This document shows, in pieces, positions 24,887-33,285 of a stretch of 64,000 nt of DNA. The notes under the pieces are model-generated. The model was not told the DNA's origin, did no database searches, and saw only the letters and a program-made list of their open reading frames with translations. How positions within the stretch are numbered: position 1 is the stretch's first letter; each line of letters begins with the position of its first letter. The position numbers were made by a program, and so were the translations under genes. This DNA is from Mixta intestinalis (GTDB lineage: Bacteria > Pseudomonadota > Gammaproteobacteria > Enterobacterales > Enterobacteriaceae): the NCBI RefSeq assembly GCF_009914055.1, contig NZ_CP028271.1, positions 3,162,001-3,226,000 of the forward strand, read 5' to 3'.

Positions 24887-26380
24887 TCAGTCCAGACCGC
24901 CGTTATCGCTGACGCCACCCGGCAGGGTGAAGTCGTAGCGAACCTTACGGCCCTTGTCTTCGTAATCTATTGCCAGCTGGCGGGTAATGTGTACGGCCAG
25001 TGTCATGCCCGGTGGGACGTAGATGGCGTCAAATGTCTGTCCGTAACGCTGTTTCACCCAGTCAGCGGTTTCCCCCATGCCACCGGACAGGGCTTTACCC
25101 AGCGCTGCCTGGCCGGCGCTGCCGGTCAGCGTGGAGGAAATGCCGTTAACGTTATTCTGCGTGGTGTACTGTCCCTCGCTCAGGGCATCGCCTGCCGCAC
25201 TGGCGGCGGACAGGCCGAACAAAGTGGGCAAATAGGTGGATGCATTGGATTTGCGCTCACCGCTGATACAGGGAATACCGGCATTATCGGAAATCCAGCC
25301 GATGCCGCCATCGGTACCGGTTTTATTCTGTGTATTGCCGTTACCGGTATTTTTCCCGCTGGCAGGTTGGGGAACGGTACGGACAGTGCCATCTGCAAAA
25401 ACAAAGGTAATGCTGTTAACCTGGCCCCGCACACAGGATAGTGTCCAGTCGCCAGTGGCGCTGCCGGATACAATCGCGCCCTCAACGTCAGGCAGCTCGA
25501 TACCATTAGCTGTAAGATTATCCTTACCTATCAAAACCTTGAACGGATATGGATCGGTCACAGTGCCATTGATTGGGATTCGCCCCAACAACGCTGTCAT
25601 CGCCCGGCTGCCCACCAACGTGGAGTTTTCCGGCAGGGTATAGGCAGGTTCAGCGCTGTCCTGCGCACCTTTCTCATTCGTGTAACCCTTGACCTGCTGT
25701 TCATAAGCAGCTTTCTGCCGGGTCAGAGGATTGTCATCCAGGAATGACGTCGGAAACGTCGGTGCCTTACCCTGGGCCGCATCACGCGGATCGGGCTCTT
25801 TCTGATCGGTCGGCGTGACCCACATCAGACCGTCATTGCCCCGGGTGGCGCTGCTGCCGGGGTTCCCCCCGAGACCATCTAGCCCCAGCCCAAGCGGGAT
25901 ATCGCTGTCGGAGCCCTGTTTTCCACCCGCTGAACCGGTGGTTTTCAGTTGCTCAGACAGCGCCTGTACTTTTGCCAGCAGGCTGGTCTGTTCATCCTGT
26001 AGTTGCTGCTGACGTTTGTCATAGTCGCTACGCAACCCCTGTACTGCCTGGTCAACCTGACCGGATATGTTAGTGCCGTGTTTACGCAACTGCTCATTCT
26101 CTTTCAGTAAGTCGGCATTCTGCTTATCCAGTATTTTCTGACGATCGCGAACGTCGTTCAGTCGGCCAATCAGCGTACGCAGGGTGTCTTCCGGCGTGTC
26201 GCCTTCCACGCCAAGAGCCTTCAGCTCATCCGGCGACAGATTTTTCAGCGCGGTGGTCACATCGGCCGGCGCGCTCTCCTTCGGCTTTTCCTCCTTACAG
26301 CTTTTCAGGCCCACCACCAGTCCGGCGACTATCACTGCCGGAACAATAAACTTCACCACGGTATTGGATTTAATCTGCAT
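24887..26380 (-). CDS. T4SS protein, PFL_4705 family (TIGR03752, TraB/VirB10-like)
   Basis: 497 residues: single N-terminal membrane anchor (VVKFIVPAVIVAGLVVGLKSC), a coiled coil at about 70-150 (LIGRLNDVRDRQKILDKQ..LLAKVQALSEQL), then a beta-rich domain with TLVGSRAMTALLGRIPINGTV and the C-terminal IYVPPGMTLAVHI. This architecture matches the scaffold that spans the periplasm from inner to outer membrane. Its start overlaps the preceding gene by 11 bp. Confidence 0.9.
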   Translation of the reverse strand: MQIKSNTVVKFIVPAVIVAGLVVGLKSCKEEKPKESAPADVTTALKNLSPDELKALGVEGDTPEDTLRTLIGRLNDVRDRQKILDKQNADLLKENEQLRKHGTNISGQVDQAVQGLRSDYDKRQQQLQDEQTSLLAKVQALSEQLKTTGSAGGKQGSDSDIPLGLGLDGLGGNPGSSATRGNDGLMWVTPTDQKEPDPRDAAQGKAPTFPTSFLDDNPLTRQKAAYEQQVKGYTNEKGAQDSAEPAYTLPENSTLVGSRAMTALLGRIPINGTVTDPYPFKVLIGKDNLTANGIELPDVEGAIVSGSATGDWTLSCVRGQVNSITFVFADGTVRTVPQPASGKNTGNGNTQNKTGTDGGIGWISDNAGIPCISGERKSNASTYLPTLFGLSAASAAGDALSEGQYTTQNNVNGISSTLTGSAGQAALGKALSGGMGETADWVKQRYGQTFDAIYVPPGMTLAVHITRQLAIDYEDKGRKVRYDFTLPGGVSDNGGLD

Positions 26381-27293
26381 GGCCCGCCTCCTTCTTAACC
26401 GTACGGACAGCCTTACGAACGGCAGACGGTTCCGCGATAAACGCCTGCTCTGGTCGGGGCCCCGTCACGATATAAACCGTGGTGGTGTCTTCCGGCGTAC
26501 CAGCGGGCCCCAGCCAGCGATGCTGGAAGGTCGCGGCGGTAAACTGCCCCTGCAGGACACGGGGATCGAGAGTGATTTTGCGGCTGGCGGTGTTCTGCAG
26601 GCGAATGGCCACCACGGCCCGGTTCGCCACTCCCCATGCGGACAGCGGTGTTGCCCGCACCGGCTCAGAAGGATACAGGGTGGTGATGCGTGCCGGCAGA
26701 TGTGGGTTTACCGGACGAATCCCGGGGACGGCTTCAATGGTACGCAGCGGCGCATACAGGCTCTGTGCCGCATAGCGGGTGAGCAATACTGGGACAGGTG
26801 CACTGTATTGCACCTTTTTGCGCTTTGCCTGCGTGCCATCATCTCTGCCGGGCGCTGTATGCTTCGGCTGACCGGTCGCGTCTGCACTGTTAGCACTGTT
26901 GAGCGTTGTCACATCGCCGCTGTAAACCAGACGGACAGGCTCGGCCGGCCCCTTTTCGCCGGCGGTGACATCGAGCAGAATCACCTCGCCACTCTCCACA
27001 TCCTGCAGCTGAAGCCGGGTCTGCGGAAAGTTACCGTCGGCCTTCAGATACACGGCGCCCCCGGTGCTCTGCACCCGCAATTTTCCGTTCAGTGCCGGCG
27101 GAAAACCCACCCGCACATTTTTGTCCACGAACACCACCCGCTCCTGTCCCACCTTCAGCGGTATTTGTAGTGGAATACGCTCCCATTTCATCAGTTCGTC
27201 GGCCTGAGCCGGTGAAACCAGCGCAGCCGCTGGCATCAGTGACAGAGACGGCGCCATCAGCCCGGCGCGGGCATCATTTCGGGTCATCATCAC
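26370..27293 (-). CDS. T4SS protein, PFL_4704 family (TIGR03749, TraK-like)
   Basis: 307 residues with an N-terminal signal peptide (LMPAAALVSPAQA) after several possible ATG starts; I kept the outermost, which has GGAG 10 bp upstream. Family features: ELMKWERIPLQIPLKVGQERVVFVDKNVRVGFP and a beta-rich C-terminus (VAIRLQNTASRKITLDPRVLQG). Likely periplasmic partner of the VirB10-like and lipoprotein components. Confidence 0.88.
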   Translation of the reverse strand: MMMTRNDARAGLMAPSLSLMPAAALVSPAQADELMKWERIPLQIPLKVGQERVVFVDKNVRVGFPPALNGKLRVQSTGGAVYLKADGNFPQTRLQLQDVESGEVILLDVTAGEKGPAEPVRLVYSGDVTTLNSANSADATGQPKHTAPGRDDGTQAKRKKVQYSAPVPVLLTRYAAQSLYAPLRTIEAVPGIRPVNPHLPARITTLYPSEPVRATPLSAWGVANRAVVAIRLQNTASRKITLDPRVLQGQFTAATFQHRWLGPAGTPEDTTTVYIVTGPRPEQAFIAEPSAVRKAVRTVKKEAGHAD

Positions 27294-27943
27294 TGGAATA
27301 CTCCTGATTTTTTCGAGGCCGGGGCCGGCGGCGCCGCTTCCAGGCGTTGAGGAATACCGTCATAACAGTCGAGCGCCAGTCCGAACGGGTTACGCTCAGC
27401 ATCACCATCCCATCTCACTACCTTCAGCGGATAGCGAACCAGAGCACGCTTGACTGGTTCAGCATTGAAATATTCATCAGCCACCAGATCGAGACGTACC
27501 ACCCAATGATCACGGTCAATTACACTCACACTTTTCGTCTTGTAACCCCGCCCAGGAATTTCATACACCACACGCACGCGATTCAGCAGCTCACTGCCAC
27601 GCTTTTTCACATCAGCTTCCAGAAAGCTTCGACAGGTTGGTGTGAGGTATGGAGACAGCGCATTAATTTTTGCCGGATAGTCCACATCGCCGTTCTTCGG
27701 CCAGGCATTGAGCTGCTGGAAGATATAGAACGCGAAGCTGTAAACGGACGGTGCCGGCACTTCCCACCAGGGGCGGGTGCTACCGCTGCGTAAATCCGGC
27801 GGGTTATGAATGGTCAGGCTGCGGGGGGCCAGCATCCAGCCCGCGCTTGTTATTAGGATAAAAAGAATCAGCACGCCGCAGGCAATGCGCAGCGTCAGGA
27901 TGTGCTGGTCCCGGTTTTTAACCGCATGACGAAAACGGCTCAT
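27290..27943 (-). CDS. T4SS protein, PFL_4703 family (TIGR03746, TraE/VirB8-like)
   Basis: 217 residues: cytoplasmic tail, one membrane helix (IACGVLILFILITSAGWMLAP) and a periplasmic domain with YSFAFYIFQQLNAWPKNGDVDYPAKI and SPYLTPTCRSFLEADVKKRG, typical of the family. Start 27943 overlaps the preceding stop (ATGA); the 36-residue in-frame extension is translation of the neighbour's end. Confidence 0.9.
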   Translation of the reverse strand: MSRFRHAVKNRDQHILTLRIACGVLILFILITSAGWMLAPRSLTIHNPPDLRSGSTRPWWEVPAPSVYSFAFYIFQQLNAWPKNGDVDYPAKINALSPYLTPTCRSFLEADVKKRGSELLNRVRVVYEIPGRGYKTKSVSVIDRDHWVVRLDLVADEYFNAEPVKRALVRYPLKVVRWDGDAERNPFGLALDCYDGIPQRLEAAPPAPASKKSGVFQ

Positions 27944-28299
27944 TTTTGTCTCCCGGTACGTTTCAGGGACCATCCCCGGGCATCTACTATCAGGGAAAGG
28001 TTGCCCAGGCCATGGCGTCGTTTGAATACCTCCAGTCGCTGCCAAATCCATGCTTCCGGCTTACCTCGCTTGATACGGCTAAGCCATTGTCCGCCAAACG
28101 CGATGAGCGGCAGCGGTGTCAGCAATATGCCGGTGGGTACAATGACCCAGCCGGCGACAGGAATAAAAGGTAACGAGAGGAGCAGACCGGCTACTGCACC
28201 GGTCAGTGCAGCCAGGCCCAGCTCCGGGGTGGTAAACCCGCGAAACACTACGGGCTCGCTGTTAAGTCGATCGGGCAGAAAGCGAATGGTCTGCTGCAT
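27940..28299 (-). CDS. T4SS protein, TIGR03750 family (TraL/VirB3-like)
   Basis: 119 residues. LNSEPVVFRGFTTPELGLAALTGAVAGLLLSLPFI followed by a second helix (GWVIVPTGILLTPLPLIAFG), then a basic cytoplasmic C-terminus. This is the expected two-helix inner-membrane protein between the pilin-like and VirB8-like genes. RBS GAGG, 7 bp. Confidence 0.88.
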   Translation of the reverse strand: MQQTIRFLPDRLNSEPVVFRGFTTPELGLAALTGAVAGLLLSLPFIPVAGWVIVPTGILLTPLPLIAFGGQWLSRIKRGKPEAWIWQRLEVFKRRHGLGNLSLIVDARGWSLKRTGRQK

Positions 28300-28308
28300 A
28301 AGGTGGCC

Positions 28309-28695
28309 TCAGAGAATAATGCCGGCAGCTTTGCCCAGCAGCCAAATCACCACGACAAGAAGTACCGCTCCGACAACTACAATCGAGCCGAATTTAGTCC
28401 AGGTGGCTTTTTCATTCCGCACCTCGGTAAACGTGTGAACGGCTGAAACAGCTACCATCGTAAACGCGATTGCAGCAATAACCAGGCCACCGATTAAAAC
28501 TCCATCCTGAAGATATCCTTTGATCTGGCCTGTCAGTCCACTACCACCACCGGACTCGGGAGGCTCAACGGTTGGCAAATCGGCCAGCGCTGGCTGACAG
28601 GTCAGCCAGGCAAGCAGAGCCAGGGACATGATCCGGGCCGTAATACACCTGATACCGTGATTCAGGTGAGCAATAACACAATGAAAAGGTTTCAT
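28309..28695 (-). CDS. T4SS protein, PFL_4702 family (TIGR03745, pilin-like)
   Basis: 128 residues with a long signal sequence ending QPALA, a Gly-rich linker (PPESGGGSGLTGQIKGYLQDG) and two membrane helices (VLIGGLVIAAIAFTMVAVSAV; FGSIVVVGAVLLVVVIWLLGKA) separated by a short basic loop. This is VirB2/TraA-like architecture and the best candidate for the conjugative pilin. RBS AGGAG. Confidence 0.87.
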   Translation of the reverse strand: MKPFHCVIAHLNHGIRCITARIMSLALLAWLTCQPALADLPTVEPPESGGGSGLTGQIKGYLQDGVLIGGLVIAAIAFTMVAVSAVHTFTEVRNEKATWTKFGSIVVVGAVLLVVVIWLLGKAAGIIL

Positions 28696-28731
28696 TTTTT
28701 CTCCTAAAGATTAATAAACTGTTTTGATTTT

Positions 28732-28968
28732 TCAGCTGGCAAACATCCAGATGCTGACAACAAGTAGCAACACAGAGCGAATAGCAAAACGTCCCAGCGC
28801 AGCAGAACGGACCCTTTCATGACTCCAGCCAGTCCAGACATCCACCAGTGCCCATGCAGCCCAAAGGAACAAAAATGCCAGCAGTGCACCGATACAGGAC
28901 AGGTGCAGAATGCTGATGTCGATGTTTCCTGAGCCGGCTTTAAATGCTGCGGACTGATTAGCATTCAT
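28732..28968 (-). CDS. T4SS protein, PFL_4701 family (TIGR03758)
   Basis: 78 residues with two hydrophobic segments (LSCIGALLAFLFLWAAWALVDVW; FAIRSVLLLVVSIWMFAS) around the conserved GWSHERV. Small inner-membrane protein of GI-type T4SS. Start overlaps the RAQPRD gene stop. Confidence 0.86.
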   Translation of the reverse strand: MNANQSAAFKAGSGNIDISILHLSCIGALLAFLFLWAAWALVDVWTGWSHERVRSAALGRFAIRSVLLLVVSIWMFAS

Positions 28969-29315
28969 CAGGGACGCTCCCGGCGGTAATCACCGCCGAT
29001 ATGCAATGACCGGGGCTGCGCCCGGGAGGGTTCCAGATAGCGCTCAACACCGCCCCGAATCGTGTTCAGGTCTGATGTCGCCTGGCGGTAGTCAAAGAAA
29101 AAGCGCCCACGCGCTGCCGGATCGGCCTGAGCGGCAGCGACGCGGGCCCGTTCCAGCGCTGCCTGCACCTGGTCCAGCTGACGCAGGACCGAGGCCAGTT
29201 CATCTTTCTCGGCAGCCCGGGTTGACGTTGATACAGATAAAGCGGCCAGCAGCAGCAGGCCGGTGATGCCCGGAATGCGGGCACCTGGGCTCCGGACCGG
29301 ACAGGATGGGTTCAT
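28968..29315 (-). CDS. RAQPRD-family ICE protein (TIGR01690)
   Basis: 115 residues: signal peptide, then a helical mature part ELASVLRQLDQVQAALERARVAAAQADPAARGRFFFDYRQATSDL with the conserved RFFFDY block. Start 29315 (MNPSC) has GGAGG 5 bp upstream; the GTG four codons earlier overlaps that RBS. Periplasmic, invariant in this ICE family, function unknown. Confidence 0.88.
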   Translation of the reverse strand: MNPSCPVRSPGARIPGITGLLLLAALSVSTSTRAAEKDELASVLRQLDQVQAALERARVAAAQADPAARGRFFFDYRQATSDLNTIRGGVERYLEPSRAQPRSLHIGGDYRRERP

Positions 29316-29481
29316 ACACACCTCCACAAGGGTTAAAAGGTGCGTACAGAATGCGCAGGACAGGAAGAACGGTCAGCGATAAACTCTTTTTGCGATGATG
29401 AAAATTAAAAGTGAGTTTGTCTCTGAAGAAATTTGAAAGCGACTGACGCGCCAGTAACCGTTGTTACAGGGCTTGTCTGCT

Positions 29482-29520
29482 GACGGAGGCACACAAAAGC
29501 AAGTTTTGTACGCCTCCGTC
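29482..29520 (-). terminator. Long hairpin in the T4SS operon
   Basis: GACGGAGGC/GCCTCCGTC outer stem with inner ACAAAA/TTTTGT, between the PFL_4697 stop and a 215-bp gene-free stretch before RAQPRD. No U-tract follows, so this may be a processing or stability hairpin that sets subunit stoichiometry. The rest of 29316-29481 shows nothing else I can call. Confidence 0.55.
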
Positions 29521-29530
29521 CAGCTTATAC

Positions 29531-30295
29531 TTACAGGTACTTTTTAAACGATGCTGTAGTCACCGTAATCGCCGTTCCCAGCAGAATCGCAGCCGGTAAC
29601 AGCAACAGGTTGGGATACACTGCCGCTGGCCAGGAGAGATACAGCATCACCGGCACCACCACCGCCGGCTTCACCATCTTTTTGGCATGATGATAGACAA
29701 ACGAACTCTCATAGCCGGCACCATAGCGCCGCAGGTCACGCCGCCCCAGCCCCTCGACCAGCGCAACCATCACTACCATGACAAACAGCGGCAATGACAG
29801 CACCAGAATCGTCACCCGGATCAGGGTAATTATCGTTACCCACACCGTGGCCATCAGATATTCATGCAGATACCCGGCGAGCCATTCACCCCAGCCGCTC
29901 AGCTGGCGGGTCAGTTCATTATCGCTGCCCATCTGCAGCGCATACTGCTGCTGTATCCAGCCCGTAAAACCACTGTCCACAAACAACCACTGGTATGCGG
30001 CCGTCACCCAGTTGACGACTGTGAGCGATGGCTCTGACATCAGCAGGCTGCGGGTGAACTCCGTGGACAGCCAGCCCAGTTCAGTGTTCATCACCGCCTC
30101 GCTATGTGCCGCGCCAGCTTCCGGCCAGAAAAAGGCGATCCCGATATATTCCATCAGCAGGCTCAGCATCAGTGACCCCAGCAGCATACCGAACAGCGCC
30201 CATGGCCAGCCCCAGAGCAGGTTATACAGCAGGCCATGCGCTTTTTCTCTCTCCTGTCGGGGTTGCGCCTGGCTGTTACGCGAAGGTTCAGCCAT
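29531..30295 (-). CDS. ICE membrane protein, PFL_4697 family (TIGR03747)
   Basis: 254 residues, with GLLYNLLWGWPWALFGMLLGSLMLSLLMEYIGIAFFW, a periplasmic loop with ELGWLSTEFTRSLL, then helices around VTIITLIRVTILVLSLPLFVMV and the C-terminal membrane hairpin. Start 30295 has GGAGG 5 bp upstream. Conserved immediately after traD in this ICE family and thought to assist the coupling protein. Confidence 0.88.
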   Translation of the reverse strand: MAEPSRNSQAQPRQEREKAHGLLYNLLWGWPWALFGMLLGSLMLSLLMEYIGIAFFWPEAGAAHSEAVMNTELGWLSTEFTRSLLMSEPSLTVVNWVTAAYQWLFVDSGFTGWIQQQYALQMGSDNELTRQLSGWGEWLAGYLHEYLMATVWVTIITLIRVTILVLSLPLFVMVVMVALVEGLGRRDLRRYGAGYESSFVYHHAKKMVKPAVVVPVMLYLSWPAAVYPNLLLLPAAILLGTAITVTTASFKKYL

Positions 30296-32387
30296 GTTCA
30301 CCTCCGGCCCCGGCCCGGACGTTCACCGACGTGTCATTCCACCACCCTTCTCCACTGTGATAGTTGCGCCGCATCACCTCCGCTATCTTTTCGATGTTTT
30401 CCGGCATGTGAACATCATCGACATCACCCGCCGGCAGCGGCATCCGTATTTTCCATAACTGACCGCCTTCTATTAGCGCAAATGCCTGGCCTTTCGGCAG
30501 GGTGACGATATCGGCCGGCTCCAGCAGCGGCACCTTAACCGTTCCCACGCGGTCCTGAGTACTCGATGTAAAGTCCTGTCCGGCACTGACATCGGCGGTG
30601 TCCTGATGACCGGACACCAGGGTTTTGGTGTAGATCTCCACCTGGGGCAGCTGCGTGGTCAGCAGCTCGGCGGTTCGGTTTTCCCTGACGCGCAGCATAA
30701 TCAGGTTATTGAAGTTACCCTGAACCTGCGCCGTTTTGGCCGCATTGCCGATACGGGCCTCAATATCCGACGATGTCTGGGTATAGGCGGTAACCTGCAT
30801 ACCGGCACCGCCCCCTTTGTTGATGAGCGGAATAAACTCATCCCCCATCAGCTCATTAAACTCGTCACAGTGCAGGTTTACCGGTATTTTCTCCTCCCTG
30901 GCGCCCGGCAGACCGGCGGTGATACCGTGTTTGTAAATGTGACCGGCGACACTCACCAGATCGGCGAACATGGAGTTCCCCACCGCACTGGCCACTTCAC
31001 TGTCGCTGAGCGCATCCAGGCCGATATACACCACGGCTTTTTTACGGATCACCTGCTCCCAGTCGAATATTGGGCGCATATCCTCCATATCCAGATAGTC
31101 CGGCGCCAGCAGTTCAGCGGTCTTGCCCGTGGTCAGTTTCTCCAGCAGTGGCAGCAGCGATGCCACGATTTTGTCAAAGTAGGTGCGGTCATAGCGAACC
31201 GCGCTACGCAGTCCGTCGAGAATAGGATCATACAGCTGCTTCCCTTCCTCTGAACTCAGCGCCACCTCAATGGACCAGATTCGTACTGCGTCAGGCTGCC
31301 CCTGCATATTACGCGGAACATCGTCTTCCCCGAGCACCTGCGCATTGTTCTCAATCTGTGTCTGCAGCGACGGCAACTGCTCATGTATAATCTTCTCTGC
31401 GTAGCGGATATACAGATCAGCGATATTATTTACATAGCGCATAATAAGGGTGTAATCCGGGCGTTCGCCCAGCGCCACCAGGGCCCGGGCGATGATATTG
31501 ATAAAACGCCAGGCAAATTCCCGGAATGCGGCGCTGTTTCCTTCCCCTGACAGCTGGCCGGCCACACGCGATGCCACCTCTGACACACGGCCAAAACGGC
31601 CAACGGCGTTATAGCGAGCGGAAATCTCCGGCCAGCCCAGGTGAAAAATATACAGTTCATCACCGCGGCCGGCACGGTGTGCCTCCGCCCAGACCCGCTT
31701 CATCAAATCAGCATCGCCTTTGGGATCGAATATGATGGTCACCTCACCGCGGCGGATATCCTGAGTGATCAACAGCTCCGCCAGGCGGGTCTTTCCCACG
31801 CGGGTGGTGCCATACACGATTGTATGGCCAACACGCTCACCCAGCGCCAGACTGACATCCACTTCGTCAGGCTCCACGCCATGCAGTACTGGATTGCCCC
31901 CCACCGGTGGCAGTGGCCTGACGGGGTTCAGTGGGGAATCCCGGCTGAGCAGTTTTCGCACCCCGGGCACCGTCTGGTCCGTTTTCAACTCCAGCCACCG
32001 GGCGGCCCGATAAAGCCGCCCGGGCTGCAGGTACTTCGCCACCTCAGGGCGCAGCGTGTCCTGCAGCCGCTGGGTGTGCTTCTGTGTCCAGCGAAATCCC
32101 CGTCCCAGAAACAGACGGTGCCGGCTGACCGGGATCTGTTTTGTCCTCATAACATAGCGGGGCAGACGGGTCAGGTTGCGCCGGTAGCGGATGATCTGCG
32201 TACCCTGACGGAGCCGGGCTGCGGCCAGAACACCAAATCCGGCCGCAGTGACATAGCTGACGGAAGGGGCCAATGCTACAGCCCACGGTGCCCTGATGCA
32301 GACAAACGCAGCGACGCCCGCAACGACAGCAGTATTCAGTTCAACAGCAGGCCGCAGCAGCGCTTCAATGACATAGCGGTTACTCAT
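30288..32387 (-). CDS. traD: TraD type IV coupling protein (SXT/TOL subfamily)
   Basis: 699 residues. N-terminal membrane region (AVVAGVAAFVCIRAPWAVALAPSVSYVTAAGFGVLAAARL), Walker A VYGTTRVGKTRLAELL near residue 190, Walker B VNLHCDEFNEL near 500, and TAYTQTSSDIEARIG. It couples the relaxosome to the channel and pumps DNA. Start 32387 follows AAAGGAGGAG and overlaps the preceding stop (ATGA). Confidence 0.95.
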   Translation of the reverse strand: MSNRYVIEALLRPAVELNTAVVAGVAAFVCIRAPWAVALAPSVSYVTAAGFGVLAAARLRQGTQIIRYRRNLTRLPRYVMRTKQIPVSRHRLFLGRGFRWTQKHTQRLQDTLRPEVAKYLQPGRLYRAARWLELKTDQTVPGVRKLLSRDSPLNPVRPLPPVGGNPVLHGVEPDEVDVSLALGERVGHTIVYGTTRVGKTRLAELLITQDIRRGEVTIIFDPKGDADLMKRVWAEAHRAGRGDELYIFHLGWPEISARYNAVGRFGRVSEVASRVAGQLSGEGNSAAFREFAWRFINIIARALVALGERPDYTLIMRYVNNIADLYIRYAEKIIHEQLPSLQTQIENNAQVLGEDDVPRNMQGQPDAVRIWSIEVALSSEEGKQLYDPILDGLRSAVRYDRTYFDKIVASLLPLLEKLTTGKTAELLAPDYLDMEDMRPIFDWEQVIRKKAVVYIGLDALSDSEVASAVGNSMFADLVSVAGHIYKHGITAGLPGAREEKIPVNLHCDEFNELMGDEFIPLINKGGGAGMQVTAYTQTSSDIEARIGNAAKTAQVQGNFNNLIMLRVRENRTAELLTTQLPQVEIYTKTLVSGHQDTADVSAGQDFTSSTQDRVGTVKVPLLEPADIVTLPKGQAFALIEGGQLWKIRMPLPAGDVDDVHMPENIEKIAEVMRRNYHSGEGWWNDTSVNVRAGAGGEHG

Positions 32388-32674
32388 GAGGCTCCTCCTT
32401 TCCGCCCGGCGTATCCTCCGGCCAGCGTGTAATAGCACTGCGACTTTCTCCGCTTTCGGTACGGGCAGCGGCCCGGGTTACGCTGTACCAGGCCAGATGG
32501 CAGGAGAAGCGTCAACAGTACACGAATCTCCGGGATATCCTCGTAAACCACATACTGGTGGAGCAGGGCTGCTAGTATCACTGCGCCCAAAAGAAGGGAC
32601 GGCCAGATAAAAATCTCCCGGAGCAGGCGAATGACCCACACACTCAGTGTCCATAATGAAAAAAATCGCATCAC
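32384..32674 (-). CDS. Small membrane protein upstream of traD
   Basis: 96 residues with two hydrophobic segments (WVIRLLREIFIWPSLLLGAVILAALLHQYVVY; IRVLLTLLLP) and a basic Cys/Tyr-containing tail. It overlaps both neighbours by 4 bp (ATGA), so it is translated within the operon. No domain recognised. Confidence 0.65.
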   Translation of the reverse strand: MMRFFSLWTLSVWVIRLLREIFIWPSLLLGAVILAALLHQYVVYEDIPEIRVLLTLLLPSGLVQRNPGRCPYRKRRKSQCYYTLAGGYAGRKGGAS

Positions 32675-33285
32675 ACAGACTCCTTAATCAGAACGGAAGG
32701 AATGCCGCGCAGGCCTGCACACCACTCCGGTTTGCACGCCAGCAGATCCAGCAATCGCTGGCCGCTGACAATGTGCATACAGGGTGACGTTGAGCAGAAA
32801 GCACGACTTTTAGGGCCGGTACGGCCGGTATGAATAAATAATCCCGGGGACGCCCGGCGCTGCAGCGATGTATCAAAATCCCGGACATGGGCTGGGTTGA
32901 TGGCGTAGCGGTAACGTTTGGCCTGAATCAGCCAGTACTGGTTATCGATAATGACCTGCCCGTCGATACCACCATCGCCGCTGTAAGAGGTATTACGCAC
33001 AACCCTCAGCCCCTGATGCTCCAGCGCCAGCAACAGCAATTCCTCAAATACATAAGGGTTAATTTTGCGCAGGTACCGCATACGCTGGCCGTCCCCCGGC
33101 AGAGTGCCCAGTTTTTCCAGCACCCGTGCCGCCGCAGCCTGATAGCGACGGTGGCGACGAACGCTGGCTTTCTCCCGCTGGCGAAAGCTCAGACGCAGCA
33201 TCACCACGATAAACAGCGCCGCCAGAAGCAGGGCTGGCAATGGGTTGACCATCAGCGCAGCACTCAGTTGCAGTGCGCTCATCAC
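32671..33285 (-). CDS. Membrane-anchored Mrr-like restriction endonuclease
   Basis: 204 residues: an N-terminal membrane helix (LPALLLAALFIVVMLRLSF), a basic linker, then an Mrr_cat-type PD-(D/E)XK domain: NPYVFEELLLLALEHQGLRV, TSYSGDGGIDGQV and YWLIQAKRY (catalytic D..QAK), and a C-terminal VSGQRLLDLLA. Its place in the operon between PFL_4695 and traD suggests a role tied to DNA passage rather than simple host defence; that is inference. The 5' 140 bp are partly duplicated in the next gene. Confidence 0.82.
   Translation of the reverse strand: MMSALQLSAALMVNPLPALLLAALFIVVMLRLSFRQREKASVRRHRRYQAAAARVLEKLGTLPGDGQRMRYLRKINPYVFEELLLLALEHQGLRVVRNTSYSGDGGIDGQVIIDNQYWLIQAKRYRYAINPAHVRDFDTSLQRRASPGLFIHTGRTGPKSRAFCSTSPCMHIVSGQRLLDLLACKPEWCAGLRGIPSVLIKESV

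Noticed and set aside
31641..32432. 263-codon plus-strand ORF antisense to traD
   Set aside because: Opposite the Walker A region of a certain coupling protein; composition is that of a complement frame.
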